Below are positions 7,318-15,025 of a stretch of DNA of 33,918 nucleotides, in pieces. Source of the stretch: Asaia bogorensis (GTDB lineage: Bacteria; Pseudomonadota; Alphaproteobacteria; Acetobacterales; Acetobacteraceae); contig CAMCDA010000025.1 in the NCBI GenBank assembly GCA_945873195.1, positions 1-33,918 on the forward strand, given 5' to 3'. Below the pieces are notes generated by a model. That model did not search any database. It saw nothing but the letters and a program-made list of their open reading frames with translations, and was not told the DNA's origin. Positions within the stretch are counted from its first letter, which is position 1. Each line of letters starts with the position of its first letter. The position numbers and the translations under genes were made by a program.

Positions 7318-8005
7318 ATGGCATGTGCTGATCGTCGAGGACAACGCGCCGCTGCGCGACCGCCTCGCGCGCTATCTCCGGGGTGAGGGGTTCCACGTCA
7401 GCACCGCCTCCGACGCGTCGGAGGCACGCGCGCAGATGCGGGCCATCAGTCCGGATCTGCTGTTGCTGGACGTCATGATGCCGGGGGAGACGGGGCTGGA
7501 ACTGACCGGTTCGCTACGGACCGACCAACGCAGCGAGATGGCGATCCTGATGCTGACCGCGCGCGGCACGCCCGAGGATCGCATCGCAGGCTTCGAGGCC
7601 GGGGCCGACGACTATCTGCCCAAGCCGTTCGAACCACGGGAACTGGTGCTGCGAATCCGCGCCTTGCTGCGTCGGGCGCCGCCGCCGCCGGTCGCCGCGC
7701 CGGCGGAACCACTGCGGTTCGGGGCGGCGGAATTCGACCCCGCGCGCGGCGAATTGCGCGACGCCAGCGGGCCCATCCGCCTGACGGGCGGTGAGGTCGC
7801 CCTGCTCGCCGCCCTGGCCGAACGCCCGAATGAAGTCTTGTCGCGGGAAGACCTGGCCGCGGTCCTCGGCACCGATGCAGCCAGTGAGCGCGCGATCGAT
7901 GTCCAGGTCACGCGCCTGCGCCGTAAAATTGAAGCCGATCCACGCGAGCCGCGGTTTCTTCATACGGTCCGTGGCCGCGGCTATATCCTGAAGCCAGGGA
8001 GCTGA
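7307..8005 (+). CDS. petR: OmpR/PhoB-family response regulator, PetR-like
   Basis: This 232-aa two-domain regulator has an N-terminal receiver with the acidic pair E11-D12, phosphoacceptor D55 in LLLLDVMMPGETGLEL and K106 in DDYLPKPFEP. The C-terminal winged helix (about 135-230) contains SREDLAAVLGTDAASERAIDVQ and ends HTVRGRGYILKPGS. The receiver sequence is typical of the regulators paired with PetP in Alphaproteobacteria. It starts inside the petP 3' end with AAGGA 9 nt upstream, and the kinase gene follows 3 nt after its stop. The three genes are therefore one operon, and the kinase at 8009 is its likely phosphodonor. Confidence 0.9.
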   Translation: MSDEWHVLIVEDNAPLRDRLARYLRGEGFHVSTASDASEARAQMRAISPDLLLLDVMMPGETGLELTGSLRTDQRSEMAILMLTARGTPEDRIAGFEAGADDYLPKPFEPRELVLRIRALLRRAPPPPVAAPAEPLRFGAAEFDPARGELRDASGPIRLTGGEVALLAALAERPNEVLSREDLAAVLGTDAASERAIDVQVTRLRRKIEADPREPRFLHTVRGRGYILKPGS

Positions 8006-8008
8006 TCG

Positions 8009-9379
8009 ATGGGGACGGTGACCGACAGCGAACGGCCTCGGACCATGCGGATTCCCGCGCGCTATCGCCCCGGACAGTTCATCAAGCGCTTGCTGCCGCG
8101 TTCGCTGTTGGGACGCAGCCTGTTGATCATTCTGATCCCGCTGCTGGTCCTGGAAGCGGTGGCGCTGCAAATCTTCTACGGCAGCCATCTGGACGTGGTG
8201 TCGCGACGGCTGTCGGGCGCCATCGCGGATGAGATCTCGCAAACGATGGAGTTGGTCCGCCGCTTTCCCGGAGAGGAAAACGAGGCCTGGATCCTACGCT
8301 CCGCGCACCGCAATTTACTGTTGGTGATGCGGCTGGAACGCGGCGCCGAACTTCCGCCGACCGAGCGGGTGAATGTGCTGGGGCCGAACGACGACGACCT
8401 CGCCACGGCGCTGACCGAGCGGTTTCAGGCGCCGTTCGCAATGGACTGGACGTCCGATCCGCGCTCGGTAACCATTCGTCTGCAACTGCCCGAGGGCGTG
8501 CTGCATATCGTCGCCCCGCGCAAGCGCCTCTCGTCCGGCACGATCTTCCTGTTCGTTGGCTGGCTGGCCGGGTCCGCGGCGATCCTGTTCGTGGTCGCGG
8601 CGCTGTTCATGCGCATCCAGGTCCGCGCACTGCGGCGGTTAGCGCTGGCGGCGGAAGATTTCGGCCTGGGCCGTGACGGCCCGATGATCCGGCCCGAAGG
8701 TGCAACCGAGGTGCGCCAAGCCGGCGCCGCGTTCAACCGCATGCAGGACCGCATCCGCCGCTTTCTGGTGCAGCGGACCGAGATGCTGGCTGGCGTGTCC
8801 CACGACCTGCGCACGCCGCTCACTCGGTTGAAGCTGACGCTCGCGATGCTGCCCGACCGGGAGGACCTGCGCCAGGACGTCAACGACATGACCACGGATG
8901 TCGAGGAAATGGAGCGGATGATCACCGGCTACCTCGCTTTTGCGCGGGGCGAGCGGGCTGAGCAGGCGGAACGGGTCAACCTGTCGGCGCTCCTGGAGGA
9001 AGTGGCGACCGGCGCGCGCAGGACCGGCGCCGCGGTTGAACTGTCGGTCCCCGCCGACCTGGTCCTGCCGCTCCGAGCGGACGCGATGCGGCGGGCGATC
9101 ACCAACCTGGTGGACAACGCCTGTCGCCATGCGCGCCAGGTCGTGGTGTCGGCCGAGGCCCAGGAACGGGCCATTCTGGTCACGGTGGACGATGACGGCC
9201 CAGGCATCCCGGCGGACCGGCGGGAGAGCGTGTTCCGTCCATTCGAAAGTGACGCAAGCGGCGGAACCGGCCTCGGCCTGACCATCGCCCGCGACATCGT
9301 CCGCGCGCATGGTGGGGACATTCTGCTCGACGACAGCCCCTTGGGCGGGCTGCGGGCGCGGGTGCGCCTGCCGGTCTAG
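8009..9379 (+). CDS. EnvZ-like sensor histidine kinase
   Basis: This 456-aa membrane histidine kinase has TM1 at about residues 33-54, a periplasmic segment of about 125 residues without a recognisable named domain, TM2 at about 179-201 and then a HAMP domain. The H-box is GVSHDLRTPLTRLKL with phospho-histidine H265. The ATPase domain carries the N-box TNLVDNACRHA, the G1 box DDDGPGIPAD and the G2 region GGTGLGLTIA. The architecture and TPLTRLKL are EnvZ-like. GGGAG 8 nt before the ATG supports the start. It is the cognate kinase of the PetR-like regulator by position. The signal it senses is unknown. Confidence 0.9.
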   Translation: MGTVTDSERPRTMRIPARYRPGQFIKRLLPRSLLGRSLLIILIPLLVLEAVALQIFYGSHLDVVSRRLSGAIADEISQTMELVRRFPGEENEAWILRSAHRNLLLVMRLERGAELPPTERVNVLGPNDDDLATALTERFQAPFAMDWTSDPRSVTIRLQLPEGVLHIVAPRKRLSSGTIFLFVGWLAGSAAILFVVAALFMRIQVRALRRLALAAEDFGLGRDGPMIRPEGATEVRQAGAAFNRMQDRIRRFLVQRTEMLAGVSHDLRTPLTRLKLTLAMLPDREDLRQDVNDMTTDVEEMERMITGYLAFARGERAEQAERVNLSALLEEVATGARRTGAAVELSVPADLVLPLRADAMRRAITNLVDNACRHARQVVVSAEAQERAILVTVDDDGPGIPADRRESVFRPFESDASGGTGLGLTIARDIVRAHGGDILLDDSPLGGLRARVRLPV

Positions 9380-9458
9380 GACAGGCCGGTGAAGACGCGT
9401 TGACGCACCGCACCATGCGGCACATCATGACAAAAGGTTCATGCAAGGACACGACCGC

Positions 9459-10667
9459 ATGGCGCTCAGCCACTCCACCCGGGTCAATATCCTGATTGGC
9501 AACGGGCATTTCCTCTCGCACTTCTACGTGCTGTGCCTGCCGCCCATGTTTTTGTCCTGGCAAGCGGCCTTCGATGTCAGCTTCGCGCAACTCGGCATGA
9601 CGATGATGCTGATGTCCGGCACGACGGCGCTGTTGCAGACACCCATCGGCTTCATGGTGGACCGTTACGGGGCCCGCCCCTTCCTGATCTGCGGCACGCT
9701 GCTGATGTCGCTGTCGATCGCGACAATGGGGCTGGCGACCGAGTTCTGGCAGATATTGTTGCTGGCGGTGACGTCGGGGATAGGGAACTCGGTGGTCCAC
9801 CCGGCGGATTACGCGATCCTGTCCGGCTCGGTGGACAAGGACCGGATGGGGCGGTCCTTCGCGCTGCATACGTTCAGCGGCAACCTGGGGTTTGCGTCGG
9901 GACCGCCGGTGACGGCGCTGCTGATTGCTACGATCGGCTGGCGGGAGGCGTTGCTGACTGTCGGGCTGGTCGGCGTGCCGGTGGTGCTGTCCATCCTGCT
10001 GCAAAGCCGGATCCTGAAGGACCAGACACGCGCCGAACCCAAGGCCGCGGGCGCGAGCCTGTCCGGTTGGGAGTTGCTGTCGAGCCGGACGATGCTGCTG
10101 TTCTTTCTGTTCTTCATGTTCGGCGCGATGGCCGGCGGCGGCGTTCAGGCCTGGCTGGTCACCGTGCTGCACACAGTGAAGGGCATCGAACTCGGCCTCG
10201 CGGCGACAGCGTTGACCGCCTACATGATCGGGTCAACCGCCGGCGTGCTGGTGGGAGGCTGGATCGCGGATTCGTTGAAGCAGCACATCCTGACCTGGGT
10301 GGTTGCGCTGACGAGCCTGTCAGCCGCGACCGTGCTTGCGATCAATTGGCTGCCGCTGCCGGGATTAGGGATCGTTGCGCTTGCCTTTGTCTCGGGCCTG
10401 TCCCTGGGCGCGAGCCGCACGCCGCGGGATGTGATGCTTAAGGACGCGGCGCCGCCCGGGCAGATCGGCAAGGTGTTCGGCTTTGTCAGCGCCGGGCTGC
10501 CGCTGGGAAGCGCAATGACGCCGGTGCCGTTCGGGTTCCTGATCGATCATGGGCTGCCACATCTGGTGCTGGTGCTCGTGGCGATTATTTCGATGCTCAG
10601 CCTGTTCTGCGCGGGATCGGCGCGGGTCTCGGCCCGCGGGCGTCCCGTGCCGGTCGCGGCGGAATAG
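9459..10667 (+). CDS. MFS transporter, fosmidomycin-resistance (Fsr)-like subgroup
   Basis: This major facilitator protein is about 402 aa with roughly 12 hydrophobic segments. It has the motif-A-like loop GFMVDRYGARPF after TM2. The N-terminal NGHFLSHFYVLCLPPMF and the GNSVVHPADYAILSGSV loop recall Fsr-type exporters. The ATG at 9459 has AAGGA 9 nt upstream and is preferred over the ATG at 9441, which would add six residues. It is probably an inner-membrane drug or metabolite exporter driven by the proton gradient. The substrate cannot be predicted. It follows the kinase gene by about 80 nt, so it may be read through from petPR or have its own promoter. Confidence 0.85.
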   Translation: MALSHSTRVNILIGNGHFLSHFYVLCLPPMFLSWQAAFDVSFAQLGMTMMLMSGTTALLQTPIGFMVDRYGARPFLICGTLLMSLSIATMGLATEFWQILLLAVTSGIGNSVVHPADYAILSGSVDKDRMGRSFALHTFSGNLGFASGPPVTALLIATIGWREALLTVGLVGVPVVLSILLQSRILKDQTRAEPKAAGASLSGWELLSSRTMLLFFLFFMFGAMAGGGVQAWLVTVLHTVKGIELGLAATALTAYMIGSTAGVLVGGWIADSLKQHILTWVVALTSLSAATVLAINWLPLPGLGIVALAFVSGLSLGASRTPRDVMLKDAAPPGQIGKVFGFVSAGLPLGSAMTPVPFGFLIDHGLPHLVLVLVAIISMLSLFCAGSARVSARGRPVPVAAE

Positions 10668-10721
10668 GGGATCGCGCGGGCCGGGTGCTTAGCAGCGCCA
10701 CGCACATACGACTGTCTGCCA

Positions 10722-10759
10722 AGGAGCGGGCCAGCCCATCGTGGGCTGGCCCATCTCCT
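10722..10759. terminator. Very stable stem-loop between convergent genes
   Basis: An 11-bp perfect stem, GGGCCAGCCCA/TGGGCTGGCCC with a TCG loop (10728-10752), is extended by a 5-bp AGGAG/CTCCT stem beyond a small internal loop. It sits between the MFS gene and the convergent 27-codon ORF, and overlaps that ORF's stop codon. It looks like a bidirectional terminator, although no T-run follows on either strand. Confidence 0.65.
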
Positions 10760-10841
10760 ACTTCCGGATCAGTTTGATCTTGACCTTGATGGTCTCGATC
10801 ACCACAATCCGAAGCAGGAGATTACGATGACTCTTTCTCAT
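10758..10841 (-). CDS. Candidate 27-aa basic microprotein
   Basis: This 27-codon ORF begins MRKSHRNLLL and ends VKIKLIRK. Its ATG at 10841 is preceded 5 nt upstream by AAGGAGGT, among the best ribosome binding sites in the window. The second half uses GC-ending codons (GTG, ATC, GAG, ACC, AAG, GTC), matching the genome's coding bias. The peptide is strongly basic, lacks Cys, Tyr and Trp, and its C-terminal half alternates hydrophobic and charged residues (IKVKIKL), which suggests a beta strand. A stable hairpin covers its stop codon and another precedes its leader. It lies 121 nt downstream of the chromate-transporter operon on the same strand. I do not recognise a family. It could be a microprotein, a leader peptide or a toxin-like peptide. 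Confidence 0.55.
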   Translation of the reverse strand: MRKSHRNLLLRIVVIETIKVKIKLIRK

Positions 10842-10860
10842 CGATACCTCCTTGGTTGAC

Positions 10861-10883
10861 GGCGGCCGGACCACCCGGCCGCC
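10861..10883. promoter_or_regulatory. Hairpin in the leader of the 27-codon ORF
   Basis: A 9-bp perfect stem, GGCGGCCGG/CCGGCCGCC with a 5-nt ACCAC loop, lies just upstream (minus strand) of the AAGGAGGT of the small ORF. An AT-richer stretch at about 10890-10925 beyond it may hold a promoter, although no clear -35/-10 pair is seen. The hairpin could stabilise the transcript, attenuate it, or end read-through from the 10963-13186 operon. Confidence 0.5.
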
Positions 10884-10962
10884 GCTTCCGCTTATGACGC
10901 ACAAGTATTGAGAAACTGTTAAAATCGCCGACCACCGACCGGCAGCTGGACGCACAACCGTC

Positions 10963-12099
10963 CTATCGCGTCAGCCGAACGACCACTGCGCTCGCCCCTG
11001 CGGCCAACCGAACAATCGTCGGCATATCCACCGCATCCGGCCAACGATCCTGAGGCAGATGGAACAGCGGGTTCGAGCCAACCAGCGTGACATACCGCCC
11101 ACCTGCCCGATGAATGTCCCGCGTCTCCCCACTCGGCACCAATGTGGGCGGTGCGAGATCGTCGGCCGGTTGTCCTGCCACGCGCAGCGCCTCGGCCATC
11201 ATCGCCCGGAGGTCATCCGCCGCCGACATGATCGACAACCGTCCTCCAACCGCCCCGATATTCGCGCCGTAATGCACCCATGTGGCGCCATTCGGTCGAT
11301 CCCAGCCAGGACGTCGTTCCTGGAAATCATCCAGCCCGATATGCCCAAGCTCATGTCCGGTATTCGCGGTCAGCACCACGTCACAGGCCGGAGGCTGCTC
11401 CAACAACGCCCGCAGCGTCTCTAGCCAACACACAATCCCACCGCCCCGTTCAGCGGTTGACTGCCACCACGAGCTGCGCGGCGTCATCACGACGACGGGC
11501 GGGCGGGAGCGATCGACGCCGGGCAACGTGACCACCACATTCCGCGCCATCACGCGGGTCATCGTCCGGCGCGCCACCAGTCGGGCCACAGCACCGCGCG
11601 CGACAGCGGACAGCACGGCCTCGCGCGCTTCGCTCGACACATGAAGCGCCGGCGCGCCATGCGGTGCCTTGAACTGTTCGGCGTTCAGCAGCCCAGGCCC
11701 GGGATGGTCGCCCTGGCAGATGACCACCAGGCCACGCTGCGTCGGGTCGGACCGCAGGTTTCGCCATTCTTGCGTATAGACAACCCGAGGCGACAATTCG
11801 GCCACCGCGATCGGTGCCCCGCTTCCCGCCAGACCCAGCACGCCCGCCACGCCATCCGTGGGTGGCGCATCGAAGACGGGAACGCCCTCAAGCCGGATCC
11901 CATCGATTTCGATAAACGTCTCAACCGGGTCGATGCGGTCGAACGGAAACGCCTCCATGACCGGCGAAGCCCCCAGCGCCACCACTTCGGCAGCCAGCCA
12001 ATCCGCCCCTGCTTCATCACCCGGGCCGCCAGTGCGGTGGATACCCTGGCTGTCCCACGCCATCAGCCACGCCGTCGCCCGCTGTTCCGCCTCTGTCAT
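10963..12099 (-). CDS. M28-like peptidase-fold protein with HELGH and lost M28 ligands
   Basis: This 378-aa protein keeps the outline of an M28 aminopeptidase: NVVVTLPGVDRSRPPVVVMTP, then GGGIVCWLETLRALLE, VVLTANTGHELGHIG and a C-terminal LFHLPQDRW near the usual last histidine. A PA-like insert seems present (about 70-180). The canonical ligands are mostly changed. The HxDS position reads TPRSSW, the DNASG position reads AERGGG, and the catalytic EE position reads HE. That last change creates HELGH (residues 249-253), a textbook HExxH zinc motif. It may be a pseudo-peptidase or have a rebuilt metal site. The ATG at 12099 overlaps the transporter stop (ATGA). An upstream extension through the transporter gene is rejected. 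It is the third gene of the chromate-transporter operon. Confidence 0.65.
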   Translation of the reverse strand: MTEAEQRATAWLMAWDSQGIHRTGGPGDEAGADWLAAEVVALGASPVMEAFPFDRIDPVETFIEIDGIRLEGVPVFDAPPTDGVAGVLGLAGSGAPIAVAELSPRVVYTQEWRNLRSDPTQRGLVVICQGDHPGPGLLNAEQFKAPHGAPALHVSSEAREAVLSAVARGAVARLVARRTMTRVMARNVVVTLPGVDRSRPPVVVMTPRSSWWQSTAERGGGIVCWLETLRALLEQPPACDVVLTANTGHELGHIGLDDFQERRPGWDRPNGATWVHYGANIGAVGGRLSIMSAADDLRAMMAEALRVAGQPADDLAPPTLVPSGETRDIHRAGGRYVTLVGSNPLFHLPQDRWPDAVDMPTIVRLAAGASAVVVRLTR

Positions 12100-12632
12100 C
12101 CGCCCGAACCCCCCACAGCCCCCAAGGCCGCCGCCGCACCCAGAATCAGCAGCGGATGCAGCTTGGTGAACATAAACAATGGCAACGCCGCGGCGATCAC
12201 GGCGATGGTCGCCCATCCCACCGAGGCTTCCTGGATGAACAACGCCGCGCTCGCCATGATCAGGCCGGCGGTCACCGGCATCAGCCCCACCTGCACGGCC
12301 TTCCGCCACGGCGCGTCACGAAATCGATACCAAGCCCCGCTCACCAGCAGCACCAGCACGGACGATGGCACCGCAACCGCCAGCGTGGCCACCAGTGCGC
12401 CAGCCAGCCCGGCGACCCGCCAGCCGATCAGGCTGACCACCATCAGATTCGGCCCCGGCGCGGCCTGCGCCAGCGCATAAAGCGCCAGGAACTCCCGCCC
12501 ATCCAGCCAGCCATGGATATCGACAACCTGGCGGTACATCTCCGGAATGATCGAGTTCCCGCCGCCGAACGCCAGCAACGACAATTGCGCGAAAACCAGG
12601 ATCAGCCCGATGAGTGTCGCGGACGGGCTCAT
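12096..12632 (-). CDS. chrA: Chromate transporter (CHR family), second half-size subunit
   Basis: This 178-aa membrane protein has the CHR-domain signature LLAFGGGNSIIPEMYRQVV, followed by ALAQAAPGPNLMVVSLIGWRVAG and four to five hydrophobic segments. Short CHR proteins work as pairs of oppositely oriented halves, and this one pairs with 12629-13186. Full-length ChrA exports chromate. Short-chain pairs have been linked to chromate resistance, but their natural substrate is often unclear. The ATG at 12632 lies inside an ATGA overlap with the upstream half, and its stop makes another ATGA overlap with the M28-like gene, so all three are translationally coupled. The longer frame back to 13025 is a shadow of the first half. 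Confidence 0.88.
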   Translation of the reverse strand: MSPSATLIGLILVFAQLSLLAFGGGNSIIPEMYRQVVDIHGWLDGREFLALYALAQAAPGPNLMVVSLIGWRVAGLAGALVATLAVAVPSSVLVLLVSGAWYRFRDAPWRKAVQVGLMPVTAGLIMASAALFIQEASVGWATIAVIAAALPLFMFTKLHPLLILGAAAALGAVGGSGG

Positions 12633-13186
12633 GCGCGGGACGCTCCTCGGAACACCCAGGCCAGGCCGACCGACACCGCGGCCAACACCGGCAGCACCGT
12701 GACCAACGGCAAGCCGAACACCGCGAACGCGGCAAAGGTGGCGGCGGCGACGCCAATCCCAAGCGGCTTGCCCCACAGTGGCGCGGCGATCCGCAAGGCC
12801 GTTGCCACCATGAAGGCCGCCGCCGCCGCGGACAGAAATGCGAAGGCGCCCCGTACCGCCGGTACGTCCTTGTAAAGATCGTAGACAACGCCGAGCGCGA
12901 TGACGATCGTGACGGGTCCACTCATGAGGCCGATGAACGCGGCCGCGGCGCCGGGCAGGCCTCGAAACCGCGCGCCCAATGCAACGCTGAGATTCATGAT
13001 GTTCCCGCCGGGCAGGAACTGGCACAGGCCCAGCAGATCGGTGAACTCGGCGGGCGTGAGCCAGCGGCGCTGCTCCACCACCATGTGGCGGGAGGAGGCG
13101 AGCACGCCGCCAAATCCCAGGACCCCGACAACGAAGAACCCCACGAACAGGTCGGCCACGCTGGGCCGTCTCTCGATTTCCGACAT
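12629..13186 (-). CDS. chrA: Chromate transporter (CHR family), first half-size subunit
   Basis: This 185-aa CHR-family membrane protein has the N-terminal half signature: LFVGFFVVGVLGFGGVLAS, then VEQRRWLTPAEFTDLLGLCQFLPGGNIMNLSVALG. Multiple hydrophobic segments follow. It is the promoter-proximal gene of a three-gene minus-strand operon. Its stop overlaps the start of the second half by ATGA. The 123-nt gap to the divergent alpha/beta hydrolase gene should hold its promoter, but I see no clear consensus hexamers or ChrB-type regulator nearby. Function as one arm of a heterodimeric anion exporter is inferred from the family. Confidence 0.88.
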   Translation of the reverse strand: MSEIERRPSVADLFVGFFVVGVLGFGGVLASSRHMVVEQRRWLTPAEFTDLLGLCQFLPGGNIMNLSVALGARFRGLPGAAAAFIGLMSGPVTIVIALGVVYDLYKDVPAVRGAFAFLSAAAAAFMVATALRIAAPLWGKPLGIGVAAATFAAFAVFGLPLVTVLPVLAAVSVGLAWVFRGASRA

Positions 13187-13309
13187 GGCGCAGGGTTACG
13201 GCAATTCCGCGCCGACCGGAACCACGCGTGACCGCATCACCATCGGCCCTGTGCCCATCAATCCGAATATGCGACGCTGCGTCCAGGCGGAGAAACGAAA
13301 GGTCGAATC

Positions 13310-14074
13310 ATGCCCTACGCCGAGGCTGGAGGGATCAGCCTGCACTACCAGGAAGCTGGACAGGGGGGCGTCCCCGCGTTGCTGCTGCATGAACTCGGCG
13401 GCAGCGGCGAAAGCTGGTCCGCCGCCCTGCCCCTGTTCGCGCGGACACGACGTGCGTTCGCCGTTGATCTCCGATCCGCTGGCCGATCGGAGAAGCCGCC
13501 GGGCGCCTTCACGCTCATGGATTGCGCTGACGATCTGGCCCACTTCCTTGATGCGCTGGATCTGGCGCAGGTCGATGTGGTCGGATCGGCGCTGGGGTCA
13601 TTGGTTGGCGCCGTCCTCGCCGGCCGTCATCCGTCCCGCGTACGCCGGCTCATGATGTGCGCCGTGTCCGACGATCTGGGCGGCGTGACCGCCGACTACC
13701 TGACCGCTCGCGCCAACCGCGTGCGAACCGAGGGCATGCGCGCCGTCGTCGATTCCAGCCTGAAGAATGCCTTCCCCGACGCCTTTGCCGCCCAGCGCTT
13801 GGCCTATCGAGCGATCTACCTCGCCAATCATCCGGCGGCGTACGCGGAACTCTCCCTCGCGCTGACCCGTCTCCGCGTTGATTGGGGCGCCATCGTCGCG
13901 CCCACGCTGGTTGCCTCGGGCGCGTATGACTTCATATGGCCGCCCGAGCATGGCCGCCACGTCGCGACCCTGGTTCCCGGTGCCCGCTTTGCCCTGTTGC
14001 CAGATGCGGGTCATTTCCCGCATCTGCAGACACCTGATGCCCTCGTCGCGCTGGCGACGGACTTCCTCGGTTAA
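13310..14074 (+). CDS. Alpha/beta hydrolase fold protein lacking the nucleophilic serine
   Basis: This 254-aa alpha/beta hydrolase resembles the enol-lactonase/epoxide-hydrolase-like group. It has an oxyanion-region LLLHELGGSGESW and VDLRSAGRSEKPPG. The acid is in VASGAYDFIWPPEH and the catalytic histidine in LPDAGHFPHLQTPDAL. The nucleophile elbow, normally G-x-S-x-G, reads G92-S93-A94-L95-G96. Alanine therefore occupies the serine position, while the Asp and His remain. It may be non-hydrolytic (lyase, binding protein) or use a shifted serine. The start follows a GAAAGG Shine-Dalgarno. The PpiC-like gene begins 12 nt downstream, so the two are likely co-transcribed. Confidence 0.85.
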   Translation: MPYAEAGGISLHYQEAGQGGVPALLLHELGGSGESWSAALPLFARTRRAFAVDLRSAGRSEKPPGAFTLMDCADDLAHFLDALDLAQVDVVGSALGSLVGAVLAGRHPSRVRRLMMCAVSDDLGGVTADYLTARANRVRTEGMRAVVDSSLKNAFPDAFAAQRLAYRAIYLANHPAAYAELSLALTRLRVDWGAIVAPTLVASGAYDFIWPPEHGRHVATLVPGARFALLPDAGHFPHLQTPDALVALATDFLG

Positions 14075-14086
14075 CGGAGATACCGC

Positions 14087-14992
14087 GTGCCCCGTCTGTT
14101 CAGGCTTGCCCTGCTGCCGATCGCCCTGATGCTTGCCGCCGCCGATGCCCCGGATGCCGTGATCGCCCAGCGCGGCGAGATCAAGATCACCGCGGCCGAT
14201 GTCCAGAAGCTGCTCGGCTCGGTCGACCAGCCGACCCGCGACCGCCTGCGCGCCAATCCCGCGGCGCTGTCCGATGTGATCCGGGAACGTCTGCTGCGCG
14301 ACTCCCTGTTGATGGACGCCCAGGCGGCCAAGTGGGACGCGCGCGCCGATGTCGCCGCCCGGGCCGAGGACGCCCGCATCCAGGTGATCGTGCAGAGCTT
14401 CATCGCCAGCCAGACCCTGCCGACCCTGACCGAGCCCACCGACCAGGAAATCACCGCCGCCTACGAAGCCAGCAAGGCTCGGCTGACCATCCCCAGGCAA
14501 TACAACCTGGCCCAGATCGCCATCCTGGTGCCACCGAACGCCAGCAAGGAAGCCGAGGAGGAATTGCGGAAGAAGGCACTCGATATCCGCGCCCAGGCGC
14601 TGAAGCCAAAGGCGGATTTCGCCGACCTCGCGCGCAAGCTGTCGCAGGACAAGCCCACGGCGGAAAAGGGTGGAGACCTTGGCTGGGTGCGGGAAGACGT
14701 CCTGATCCCGGCCATCCGGTCGGCGGTGACGACGATGAAGGACAACACGATCAGTGAGCCGATCCGCAGCCCGGACTCCTGGCACATCGTTCGGCTGAGC
14801 AGCACGCGGCCGGCCGGTATCCTGTCGCTGGAACAGGCGCGCGACGGAATCATCCAGGCGCTGAAACAGGCGCGCGCGCAGGCCGCGACCCGTGCCTTCA
14901 TCCAGGCGATGATCCAGAAGGAGCCGATCAAGCTCAACGAAATCGAGCTTTCGCGCCAGTTCCCGGTGATCGCCCCGGCCGCCAAGCCCTGA
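14087..14992 (+). CDS. Periplasmic PpiC/SurA-type peptidyl-prolyl isomerase
   Basis: This 301-aa protein starts at GTG with GGAGA 6 nt upstream. The N-terminus MPRLFRLALLPIALMLAAADA is a signal peptide. A helical SurA-like N-terminal region (about 30-130) precedes a parvulin rotamase domain (about 135-245): LAQIAILVPP, FADLARKLSQDKPTAEKGGDLGWV, and WHIVRLSSTRPA. A C-terminal helix completes a SurA-like sandwich. It probably helps fold outer-membrane or periplasmic proteins. Its partner gene is the upstream alpha/beta hydrolase (12-nt gap). The amino acid dehydrogenase gene follows after about 30 nt. No membrane anchor other than the signal peptide is seen. Confidence 0.88.
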   Translation: MPRLFRLALLPIALMLAAADAPDAVIAQRGEIKITAADVQKLLGSVDQPTRDRLRANPAALSDVIRERLLRDSLLMDAQAAKWDARADVAARAEDARIQVIVQSFIASQTLPTLTEPTDQEITAAYEASKARLTIPRQYNLAQIAILVPPNASKEAEEELRKKALDIRAQALKPKADFADLARKLSQDKPTAEKGGDLGWVREDVLIPAIRSAVTTMKDNTISEPIRSPDSWHIVRLSSTRPAGILSLEQARDGIIQALKQARAQAATRAFIQAMIQKEPIKLNEIELSRQFPVIAPAAKP

Positions 14993-15025
14993 CGCCATGA
15001 CCAGCCCACGATGACGGAGACGACC

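Noticed and set aside
6772-9379. Direct control of a local cytochrome bc1 operon by PetP/PetR
   Set aside because: No petABC-type genes occur in the window, so the name reflects family resemblance only.
10963-12309. 448-codon version of the M28-like gene
   Set aside because: The first 70 residues are an out-of-frame reading of the chromate transporter gene. The ATG at 12099 in an ATGA overlap is the sensible start.
12096-13186. One chromate transporter gene broken by a frameshift
   Set aside because: The two halves overlap by a clean ATGA, each starts with its own ATG and both carry a full CHR domain, which matches known short-chain CHR pairs.
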